Of a stretch of 64,000 nucleotides of DNA, positions 10,410 through 19,633 are shown in pieces. The number at the start of each line of letters is the position of its first letter. Position 1 is the first letter of the stretch. The position numbers and the translations under genes were made by a program. The DNA is from Stictocephala bisonia (lineage: Eukaryota; Arthropoda; Insecta; Hemiptera; Membracidae), in contig JAQJVL010001197.1 of assembly GCA_035578905.1 (NCBI GenBank), positions 62,001-126,000 on the forward strand, read 5' to 3'. Under the pieces are notes generated by a model, which worked only from the letters and a program-made list of their open reading frames with translations, was not told the origin of the DNA and did no database searches.

Positions 10410-12376
10410 CTGACATTGGGTTTGATTAATATTTGTAAGATGAAAAGTAATAAAAGAGCAGAAGTAGTAGAAAATTTTATTAAAAAATGACAGACTTCTG
10501 AGAATGTTAGGTTATAGGCAAAATCAGTCGCCCTATCTTACGGCAACAACATTTGTTGCGTTATGTTCCCCAATGGCTAGTACATACAATTGCTATTAAT
10601 TGTTAACAATACATGAATAGAAGATGTTTCTTTGCCATCCCATTTATGAATCACCCAATCTGTGCAGCACTTGCAGGCCACAGCTCAGACCATCCTACTC
10701 AGTTAGTTAGTATTTGCATGTCTCGCTGTACTAGTTCTGAATATTAAGTATGATCATAACATAAATTAAAAAATCATTTAACACAAACATAAAGCTCCCC
10801 CCTCCTCTTAACCGTTAAGGTTTATACTGTGAAACCCTCATTGACTGTTAATGACTATATTACAAACCGTGGTGTAGTAATTGGCTTTGTCGAAGCCCAA
10901 TTTTTAGTTTTGGTGTCACTAATCAAAATAAACCAAGTGTGATAAGGGATTATAGGTGTATGCAGCAATCATAAGTTATATACATTGCCCAGGTAACGCT
11001 GAACAAGCAATAACTAAGGTGGCTTTGTCACCTACTAGAGTAAAAAGACCAACTTTCATCAGGGTCAACAAAACTCATCAAAGTAAGACCTGTTTTTAAC
11101 ATCTGCCATTAAACGAGGACTGAGCAAGATTAAGTATGAATTTCGGGCAAAGTCCTGCCCAACAATTACTACTGTGCATTTATTGGTGGGTGGGTGGCTC
11201 AATAACAATGGAATGCCAACAAACAGATCCAAAATCTTATGGTTTTGTCAACAAGTTTGGGGGTTAACACAACATGCATCTACACAAACTTATTAATGGG
11301 ATGTGTAATGCCACTAGTAGCTTATTTGGGATTGAAATTAATAGATGGAATTTTATATAGACCATTAGGCGTGACTTTACATCATAACTGAAAATTAATC
11401 TTAAATGCATTCCATCATAAGACAAAATCTCCTGTGTAATTTATCACATTAGCTTGTACAGTATTTACAACAGCATGTATTAGTAACGAGCTACATACCT
11501 TAGCAGTTTAACCCTCCAGCAGTCACACCTAAAATTTTATGTGATCAGTCGCAACATATCTACAAGATACCCTTATTTTCAGATGATTTACGATAGCCTA
11601 AAACTTGGTTTAACGAAACGTGATACATCAATATTGAAAGTTTAACTCCTTAACCTTATTAAGCAATATCTGGCAATGTAAATTTCAGGTCTGATAAAAA
11701 AAATGTTAAATAGAATATGACATTTTCTATTATATAACTGTCAAAATCCAAGGACAGGAAAGGTCGCACGGTATCTGTCAATTACCAGAGATCCTTCAGT
11801 TTTAAATGACTTCAGGTTCTTTACACAAATGAAACTGTTATCATGATTTATATTGGAATAATCATTAATCTTTGTTTTTGTAGTGACTTTTTAAAAACTG
11901 TTGTATCAATTAGCCTATCCAAGAAAACTGTATTTTCATCTAAACAGACGTATACATTCATTTCAAATGTTGTAATGTGATATTTTGTATATAGGACTCT
12001 GATTATCTATCATGAATAATAAGACAATTTAATACAAATAGTATATATTACAAATTACGAATTGTCGTTGTCATCTTACATATACAGAATAAAATGTTCT
12101 GACGTCAAGGGTCGCAATGTACCTCAGATATATTAGGGTGTGGGGTGTGGGTGTGGGTGTTGCCTTGACGAAACTGATTTCCACACTGGCTCATTGAGGG
12201 AGTGGAGGAGAGCTTCCACTGTAATGGTGGCGCACCCTTGATGTGGGAGGGAAGAAGGGTGGGCAAAAAACGTTTGCTGGTATCTATATGATGCGACGGA
12301 CGGAGGGTTATTCACCATTCCGTGTTGCTTGTAGCATAATCAGCTTTCAAATTGAGCTCTTGTATCAATTGTTTAA

Positions 12377-12470
12377 CCCGTTTCCTGCTACAGCATCGCT
12401 ATTAGCGATCTAGTAGATAAGTGTCAAGATTGCAATGTTTTTGTTGTACTGGCTGCTAACAGCATTGTCA
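12377..12470 (+). mobile_element. Left end of a TTAA-type element (copy E, partial)
   Basis: After TTAA (12373-12376) the sequence CCCGTTTCCTGCTACAGCAT resembles the left end of the element at 29436 (TCCTTTTAATGCTACAGCAT). No right end was found, so the boundary is arbitrary. Confidence 0.45.
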
Positions 12471-12637
12471 TTTCCAGAGGCTTCAAAATATTAATTGTTG
12501 GCATTTGGTAGTTCATGAACTGATTATCTATCAGCTGTTTGAATTAAATTGTTTTGTTAGGAAGCTATTGTTCAGTTAAATGTTTTTATATTATTTTACC
12601 ATACGGTATATCATTGTACTATTATATTTTGTATTTC

Positions 12638-13228
12638 TAGTGGAACCCCACAAATCCGAACTAATTGGAGGACAGCCTGTTCAGATTCCTTAAAGTTCAG
12701 ATTCTCTGAAAATTAGCGTAACTAATCATTCAAAGTATTTCTACAACTCTTGGCACCGTTTAGCGCAGTTGTTATGTTTTCTTACAGATCAGGACAACGT
12801 AATGGGGCTAGGATGAGACTGAGTTGACCTTACGTCACTGGACTGCATCTGTCTCTCACTATATCCCTCACCCTCCCATCTCAGATTTATGTTAATAATT
12901 ACTGAATATAGACATGAGGATGGCATATATCACATGCATAAGCCCATGACGTCACATGGGTGACGTAACAGCTGGTTGGAACAACAAATAAACACAAAAA
13001 TTTTTTTTCTAATTCTCTGGTTACAATTCCAGCTGATTAGTGGTGAATAGCGAGCTACTATTTAGCTTAAAGCTTTCATGTGATTGGTAGCTTTAGTTAC
13101 AAATACTAAATAAATAATCAAATCAGCTGATTTTGCTGAAGTGACAGTACAGTTTACTACGCAGCCTCGTCATGATAAGAACCGTCTGTTCTAGTTACTG
13201 TGTTACTGATGCAAACACGGTTCCACTG
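12638..13228. mobile_element. Possible pogo/Tigger-like MITE
   Basis: The left end GTGGAACCCCACAAATCCGA is typical of pogo-type terminal repeats, and the right end has the inverse GGTTCCACTG. Only about 9 bp pair between the ends. Internal sequence around 12880-13200 is also found in diverged form at about 29860-30150, so it belongs to a dispersed repeat. The exact element borders are uncertain. Confidence 0.4.
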
Positions 13229-13276
13229 TTTGAGTTTAATTGCTAACCCACTGTACATTTCAATGTAGTTTATATC

Positions 13277-13440
13277 TGTTTTTTTTTCTTCTTTTTTTTA
13301 AAACTTCACTCGCCAGTTCACATGGGCCTACAGGCCTGTGCGTGAACTTTATTCAACCAGTGAATTACCGACAGTTGGTTCAATGGGGATTCGAGCCTTG
13401 CAGTCCGAAGCCTTAGCCACTGAGCCACCGCGCCAGCAAT
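13277..13440 (-). mobile_element. tRNA-derived SINE-D (reference unit with A-rich tail)
   Basis: Read on the minus strand, this starts with a tRNA-like head: an A box TGGCTCAGTGG and a B box like GGCTCGAATCC. A non-tRNA body follows, and it ends in an A-rich tail (the T-rich run at 13277-13300 on the plus strand). This is the standard SINE layout. The head is repeated in tandem immediately upstream (13441-14185). Confidence 0.8.
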
Positions 13441-14185
13441 TTCGTGTTAAGTGTTGCAATACTGTAGAATCTTGGACCTTGCCCTTTGCAGTCTGAAGCC
13501 TCAGCCACTGAGCCACCGCGCCGGCAAGTTCGTATATTCGTGCCGTGTTCAATACTGTAGAATCTTGGACCATGCCCTCTGCAGTCCGAAGCCTCAGCCA
13601 CTGAGCCACCGCGCCGGCAAGTTCCTATTTTCGTGCTGTGTTCAATACTGTAGAACCTTGGACCTTGCCTTCTGCAGTCCAAAGCCTTAGCCACTGAGCC
13701 ACCACGCCGGCAAGTTTGTGTATTTGTGTTGAGTGTTCAATACTATAGAACCTTGCCCTCTGCAGTCTGAAGTCTTAGCCACTGAGCCACCGCGCCGGCA
13801 AGTTTGTGTATTTGTGTTAAGTGTTCAATACTATAGAACCTTGCCCTCTGCAGTCCAAAGTCTTAGCCACTGAGCCACCGCGCCGGCAAGTTTGTGTATT
13901 TGTGTTAAGTGTTCAATACTATAGAACCTTGCCCTCTGCAGTCCGAAGTCTTAGCCACTAAGCCACCGCGCCGGCAAGTTTGTGTATTCGTGTTAAGTGT
14001 TCAATACTATAGAACCTTGCCCTCTGCAGTCCGAAGTCTTAGCCACTGAGCCACCGCGCCGGCAAGTTTGTGTATTTGTGTTGAGTGTTCAATACTATAG
14101 AACCTTGCCCTCTGCAGTCCGAATCTTAGCCACTGAGCCACCGCGCCGGCAAGTTTGTGTATTTGTGTTAAGTGTTCAATACTGT
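13441..14185 (-). repeat. Tandem array of SINE-D heads, 88-93 bp units, about 8 further copies
   Basis: The landmark CCACCGCGCCGGCAAG recurs with spacings of 88, 93, 93, 88, 88, 88, 88 and 87 bp. On the minus strand each unit carries the A box (TGGCTCAGTGGCTAAG). The B-box position has decayed to GGTTCTATAGT in most units. The units nearest the intact SINE differ more from each other than the distal ones, which suggests recent local amplification of the distal block. Several open frames cross the array but are periodicity artefacts. Confidence 0.9.
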
Positions 14186-15071
14186 AGTTATCGTATTATT
14201 TTAACCTTACAGTAGGCTACTTATTGAATTCGGTGTTTTATTAGTTTTTTATGTTATTTTACTTTGAACAGTTTTTGGTTTTTGATAGGCAGGGTTTCAA
14301 GTTCTTCGTCTTAAATTTTTTATTTATTTTTTTCTAGATTCCTTACTTTCAGATTTGCCAAAACTTTAGATAGGTGGGTTTTTACTGTATTACTCTGTTA
14401 TTTTTGTTTTCATACTAATCAGTGTTTTTTTAGTAAAAAATAGAAAAAAATAGGTTTTGTATTGCATTTAAAAGGCTATAACAGGCTAGTATTGTATTTC
14501 TAAGCGTTTTTATGTAAATTTACCGTTTAATAACAAACCCTTCCTCTTATTAGCCATCTATGTTTGTTTTATACAACATAATTAGTGTTTTTTAACAACA
14601 CGCATGCTCATCGTATTTGACGTCATATAGCATGTCCGGTCTAACGTAGTGAAGATATCTAGGTGTCATTAGAAATAGGACAAGTTTATCTTTCTGATCA
14701 GCTCACTCCCTCACTTTTATTTTGATCCTCTTATTTTGCAGACGTTATTGTTGATGTAATATGCTAATGCTAATGTAATTCGCTAATCTTGGTACGCTTT
14801 TTTGATAGTTACAAATACAAAAATAAATTTTATAGAAAAACTATTGAACCTTTTATATTCTCTAAAAGTAGACAAAATTTAGCAACTTTTGGCTATTTTG
14901 GAATATGAAATGTTTAATATTTTATTTCCTGGGTATCGTAACACTTTTTTACAAATTTTTTACTTTTATATTTTACTATTTACAAATAACAACAAACATA
15001 TAAAATTTTTTCAAGGTTAAGAATATTTTTATAGTATTCTGTGCTATTTACTGATAAAATGTATGTATATA

Positions 15072-15641
15072 CGAGGCGTGTTTTTAAAGTAAGTACCGTT
15101 TTGGAATCTCACCGCTGTAGCGCTGCGATCGGCTGCTAGATACTACAATCTTTTGGCATCATTATGTAGTGTGATTATTGAAAATGTGACAGACTGTTTG
15201 AAGTACCGAAAGTTATGCTTACGGTAGGTTCCCAAAATGCTGATGGAGAATAAAAAAAAAAAAAACAAACGTTTGACAAGAATCACACAAAAAATGTTTA
15301 ACTAGTTCTCTAACATTCCTAGAACATTAGAATCATGATGGTTATAATTTTTTAAACCAAATTAATTGTCAAAGTGACATACTCACGATGAGTGTCAGCT
15401 GCTTCCACACACTTAGCGCTATGAAAACGTACACAGCGCATAATTCACAGTTGGCAGCATTTTTAACTGGAGGAGGAATTTTAAACAGTCATAAATGACC
15501 TTAAATACAGTCGTTTGGACCCGTAATGGCGGCTGTGGCTTGCCAATAGATAGTAGTACCCAGCAAGCATGCGCTGAACGTCGACCGCAGTGCTACAGCG
15601 GTGGGATTCCAAAACGGTACTTACTTTACAAACACGCCTCA
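15072..15641 (-). mobile_element. Internally deleted mariner-family element
   Basis: The 570-bp element has long, well-matched inverted ends (YGAGGCGTGTTTNTAAAGTA, then a run containing ACCGTTTTGGAATC and CCGCTGTAGC; about 55 bp in all). It lies within TATATA on both sides, consistent with a TA target. On the minus strand it keeps the first codons of a mariner transposase and almost nothing else, so it is non-autonomous. It differs from the 2041-3371 mariner in its ends and its transposase start, so it is a separate lineage. Confidence 0.88.
15388..15460 (-). pseudogene. mariner transposase N-terminal relic
   Basis: From an ATG at 15460 the reading is MLPTVNYALCTFS then stop. In a shifted frame it continues RCVRFHSAKCVEAADTHRE, which has the RxxxRFxxAKxxxAxxxHRE pattern of the first helix of mariner transposases. 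At least one frameshift and several changes are present. No catalytic region remains. Confidence 0.75.
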
Positions 15642-15850
15642 TATATACATCAATTTTATCAGTAAATAGCACAGTATTTATAGTATTTGAATATTTGATA
15701 GATGTTTAATAAATATTTCAAAATATGCTTGCGACATAGTGAAAAATGGCCCGCTATTATAGAAATTTTAATGCCACTTGTCAGGTTAGTGAAAATAGAT
15801 ATAAGAATCTTTTATTTTTTTAGAACTTAGGCTTAAGCGGCTGGTGTCAT

Positions 15851-16150
15851 AACTAGAATCTACAGTTTCCGGTGACAACCGCGTCAAGGTACTATCTACA
15901 ATATTTACAAGATGACCAGACGTTTCGCCCATACTGTGATGTGGCATCCTCAGTGGTTTCTCTGAGACTGAAATCGGCAAGTGACCTTCCAGCTTTAGCA
16001 GTATAAAGCTGGAAGGTCACTTGCCGATTTCAGTCTCAGAGAAACCACTGAGGATGCCACATCACAGTATGGGCGAAACGTCTGGTCATCTTGTAAATAT
16101 TGTAGATAGTACCTTGACGCGGTTGTCGCCGGAAACTGTAGATTCTAGTT
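15851..16150. repeat. Near-perfect palindrome, 147-bp arms, 6-nt loop
   Basis: Positions 15851-15997 and 16004-16150 are inverse complements with no gaps, starting AACTAGAATC and ending GATTCTAGTT. The one difference I found is at the CCGGTGACAA/CCGGCGACAA position. The spacer is GCAGTA. Each arm contains CTGAGGATGCCACATC, then GGGCGAAACG, a motif like the repeated termini of Penelope-like retroelements and compatible with a hammerhead-ribozyme core. Transcription of mim would read through it and give a long hairpin. It may also be an assembly or cloning artefact. Confidence 0.93.
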
Positions 16151-16812
16151 AATCTTTTATTTGTTATATTTAACATGGATGGGGAGGGGGGGCAGAACTG
16201 GCTGTTTATAAAATACATAGTCTTGCTAGTTGATTTTTTTTTAATTTCTTTAATTTGTTTGATGATATAAAGTGTTAATTTTTTATTAAGAACTACATAT
16301 AATTAGTTGAACGTATGAAAAAATACACATGGAAAGTTAAACAAAAATATTTTTGTGCAGTTATCTCATACCAAACACAACACTTTCCTTATGTTTATCT
16401 TTAATCTTATTAGATTTTGTTTTAATAACTTTTTTGTGTTTAAATTTTAATTAAAAATGTTTGAAGATGTTTACTGCAAATGTAATGCAGAGTAAAATAA
16501 AAGAACAATGGAGATATCTAAGTTTAATTTTTAAATAATTTGTTTATTTCTGGTTTTTTACTTAAGTTGTGTAGCACTTTTGGCTATGTCAATGGATGGG
16601 AGGCTAAAGCACTAAAATAGTTAATGTTACACAACCAGTAGCTAAACCTAAACTATTACTGGAATACATAATGCCCGATTCAAGTGCACTTTTCTATATC
16701 GTCTGTAAAAGCTGATTCGCAGCAACACATTGCCGTGACTTACGTGGCATAATTCAATTCAGCAAAATGGTTCACCTCATAATTAATCATCAATGGTGGC
16801 AAGTTAGTGTAC

Positions 16813-16920
16813 CTGCTCACTGGCTGGTGGAAGTGTGTAAGGATCAGCAGTGTGTTTTTCTAACTGGTCCACCACTTCCTGCAGATGTGACAGTTCTGAG
16901 AGCATGGCAACCTCCTCATC
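16813..16920 (-). CDS. mim: mim exon: I-BAR domain, late helix
   Basis: The 108-bp exon between TGCAG|GATGAG and AGCAG|GTACAC is phase 0 at both ends. It encodes 36 residues, DEEVAMLSELSHLQEVVDQL then EKHTADPYTLPPASEQ. In MIM/MTSS1 and the related IRSp53 group this is the end of the long helical hairpin of the I-BAR domain; the family pattern is E-E-x-x-ML-x-E-x-x-HLQ, then DP-x-x-LP-x-xSEQ. The hydrophobic heptad spacing (MLSELSHLQEVVDQL) fits the dimeric coiled coil that bends PI(4,5)P2-rich membranes outward. It is the shortest I-BAR exon and symmetric, so it could be skipped without a frameshift, though that would remove a conserved helix. Confidence 0.93.
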
Positions 16921-17470
16921 CTGCATACAAGACATTATTAATAAATTAACAAACTTGATACTATAAAAAAGAAAATTGCTTAGTAAGATAAACATGTAAC
17001 ACTTTAAGTAGCCTAAAACCTTCTTACGCTTGTTAAAGCTTCATAAAAAATATCATGTTTTCTTGTGAAATGCACAAAAAATCACATCCACAAGCATTAG
17101 CGATAACCTGTCAGATTTTAGATAGTTTGTTTTTAATACTTAAGTCTATGAAGTGAAGATATTTATAAATGTTTACTATCTTAAGTAATAAACTGACAAA
17201 CCTATATTTTACTTAGCTAACATTGCTTTTGCCAAGAGACATATGGATAATAATTATAAGTGTAATTTATATTCCACTTGATACAGTAGAAAAGTGTTAA
17301 TATTCCTTTTAAAGAGTAGTTCAGTTTGACAGTTCAATAAAATAATTGCAGATACCCTATTGCAATTGAGAAGCATCAGCTAGAATGTTTCTTTCTCTCT
17401 CACACATACATATAAACAGTTAAGTACATAGTCTTCAACCATTTCTTACCTACTACCAAATACTAAAACA

Positions 17471-17629
17471 TTTGGACCTTTTCTGTTAATTCACTACCAC
17501 TACTTTGGTTAGGTTACATTAGGTTTATTTAGGTTAAGTTAGGTTTAGTTATGTTATGTTTGGTTTGGTTATCTTAGGTTAACCTAGATGTTATGGTGAT
17601 GGTAATGAATTAACGGAAAAGATCCAAAC
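17471..17629. mobile_element. Short TIR MITE (family M1, copy 1)
   Basis: Ends are inverse of each other: TTTGGACCTTTTCTGTTAAT then TCACTACC on the left, and GGTAATGAATTAACGGAAAA then GATCCAAA on the right. The length is about 159 bp with no coding sequence. The interior holds degenerate GGTTAGGTTA-like repeats (17512-17590). A second family member is at 46011-46333. The superfamily is not recognised. Confidence 0.75.
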
Positions 17630-18338
17630 TTTTTTTTAATTTGAAGAAGAATATTATATCTTAAGTACAACTGTGGATGAATACATGCTGAGAATAAGCT
17701 ATTCTCAGATACAATAGGTTGTAATGACACAAGGTCAGGTTTACGGATAGTCTCCAGCTCAACACCTTTGATTTTCATATTGTTACTCCCTGAAAAAAAG
17801 GATAGCAGGATTATATTTTTTCTTAGTTTTACATGGAATTTTCAAAGTTACTCTCTTCCAGTGCCAGTGTTTCTATCAATTAGTACAGTGTGCCATTAAA
17901 TAATTCATATCTCTGTTATTTATCATACATTAAATTTTTTGTTCTCTTATTATACATAAATATTCAGTCTAAAAAAATAACATATTAAAGTATAAGTTAA
18001 GAAACGAGAAGATAATCCTAAATCGATAAAAAGTTTATTTTATAATTTTTTAATGATTTTGTTTGTGACGTCCTATTAACAGGACGTTGGCACTTATTCA
18101 TAATTTTTGGACGTCAGAATAACAGGAAGTTGGCATTAAAAGGGTTAAAGGTGTACATCATATTCAGGAGGTTATTAATTTCGTAAAAAGTATTTAGAAG
18201 TTTATAATGAAGCAACTAAAGAAGTCCTCACAATGGTAACGAAAATCGCCAAAAAAAGAGTTTCTATTTCAAGGTTTCGGTCCATATTAAAGATTGTACT
18301 GTAACACTTTAAGTGCATTTGATAGTTGAAGAACCATA

Positions 18339-18619
18339 AATTGGTCGGTAGCATAGTTGGTTCAATCCCAGATTCATGTGCTAAAGGTTCTCAGTTCGAT
18401 CCCAATCAGAGTCAATTAATTTTGAGAAGGATCAGCTGATAACCGCCGGCTGTTCATTTGTCATTGGGCTATTAATTAATGACACTTTCTAAGGAATAGT
18501 CGGCCTTAGTTTGTAACAATGACTACATTCGCTCATCTACACTCATCACACTCATTCGAAATCCATATTCGCCCATATCTTGACGATCGGCGTCTTATGA
18601 ATAAACAATAAACAATAAG
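18339..18619 (+). mobile_element. tRNA-derived SINE-A, near-complete copy
   Basis: The copy starts AATTGGTCGGTAGCATAGTT (A-box-like), carries a B-box-like GGTTCTCAGTTCGATCCC, and has a conserved body with GATCAGCTGATAACCGCC, TTGTCATTGGGCTATTAATT and CACTCATTCGAAATCCATAT. It ends with GACGATCGGCGTCTTATG and an AATAAACA tail. This is the best reference copy. Other copies or fragments lie at 1985-4177, 31400-31627, 36636-36920, 38655-38905, 47815-47845, 59357-60410 and 59655-59795. Confidence 0.9.
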
Positions 18620-18842
18620 GTTACTTTTGAAAACAACTGAGTATTTTTATAATGTTGTACAATTAAATACGTAGAACTTTAAATAAAACTCTAGACGATT
18701 TTTAATTATTAATCTCATAATCTTGCCTCTGAATTTGCCAGTTAGCAATAATATTTACAGTCATATTATTAATTTAGCAATGTTAAATTATGTACTGTTG
18801 CTAATTCAATATCTAAATACATATACAGTATATTCGAAATAA

Positions 18843-19633
18843 AATTCTTGAGTTGGAATATTTTTGTGAGGAGAATAAAATTGACGTAACATGGGTTTCG
18901 GAACACTGGCTTAATGAGGGGGAAGGCAATTATTTTGTTCCACTTGGTTTTGTGCCTGCTAGTGTCAAGTATCGTAAAATTAAGAAAAACGGTGGGGTTG
19001 AGATATTGTTAAAAGATAATATTAACTTTATGGAATTGGACTTGAATAAATATCATAGTGAAATAAATTTAGAAATTTGTGGGGTGAAATTGGAAGAATT
19101 GAATATATTATACTCCAAATGGAGACATTAAAGTTTTTTTTAGTGAATTTGAAAATGCAATTAAACAAGTTTTAAAGTATGAATGTAAATTAGTAGTTTG
19201 TGGAGATTTTAATTTGGATTTAATGGATAAAAACTCAAACAATACGTCAAATTTTAATAATATTCTTAGATCGTTAAATTTGTTCTGTACACATCGTGAA
19301 CCAACTCGATACTATTCATGTTTAGATAATGTAATTGTTAACTTTCCGAGCACTTTCTACAAAACATGTGTTTTTAATAGTTATTTTGCTGATCATTCAT
19401 CAACAGTTTTTAAGTATTTTAAAGGGTCGGCAGTAAAACAGATTGTACCACATACAGAATTACATTATGTAAGGATACAATCTGATGAACAAATTAAGGA
19501 TTTCATTAATTGTCTTAAGGATGAGAAATGGAGTATGATAGAGGAATATAGGGCTGGTAAAATAAATGTTGATGAATTATTTGACAGTTTCTTTAAGACA
19601 TTTGTAATCTATGGCATTATTGTTACCACTTAA
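18843..19633 (+). pseudogene. LINE apurinic endonuclease domain, broken
   Basis: The first segment reads LEYFCEENKIDVTWVSEHWL, the E-H-W-L block of AP-endonuclease-type domains. After a frameshift near 19130-19200 it continues VVCGDFNLDLMD (the GDFN catalytic motif) and then YYSCLDNVIVN and FADHSSTV, with the DH motif near the end of the domain. The N-terminal catalytic part is missing because of 5' truncation. The first in-frame residue is not a genuine start. Confidence 0.85.

Larger units (their letters stand above)
14205..15785. mobile_element. Possible degraded TTAA-type element carrying a mariner
   Basis: The right end (about 15745-15785, containing AAAATGGCCCGC and TTTTAATGCCACTTG, then GGTTAG) resembles the right end of copy A at 4155. 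TTAACCTTACAGTAGGC at 14201 could be the left end. The right target site is TTAG rather than TTAA. The pairing of these ends is a hypothesis. Confidence 0.3.
10410..16812 (-). other. mim: mim intron (6.4 kb)
   Basis: Intron containing a lone MS35-like unit (about 11165-11210), left ends of DNA elements near 12377 and 12638, a SINE with a tandem head array (13277-14185), a deleted mariner (15072-15641) and a palindrome (15851-16150). A GC-richer patch at 12130-12320 has an open frame without family similarity. The rest shows nothing I can support. Confidence 0.75.

Noticed and set aside
12133..12318. Minus-strand 61-codon frame in a GC-richer patch between two mim exons, considered as an alternative mim exon
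   Set aside because: The start-to-stop frame does not resemble the MIM linker, and no acceptor/donor pair in phase 0 could be placed around it with confidence.
13349..14215. Several overlapping 70-90-codon frames on both strands
   Set aside because: They translate the 88-93-bp SINE-head repeat and show the same peptide period; no independent evidence for coding.
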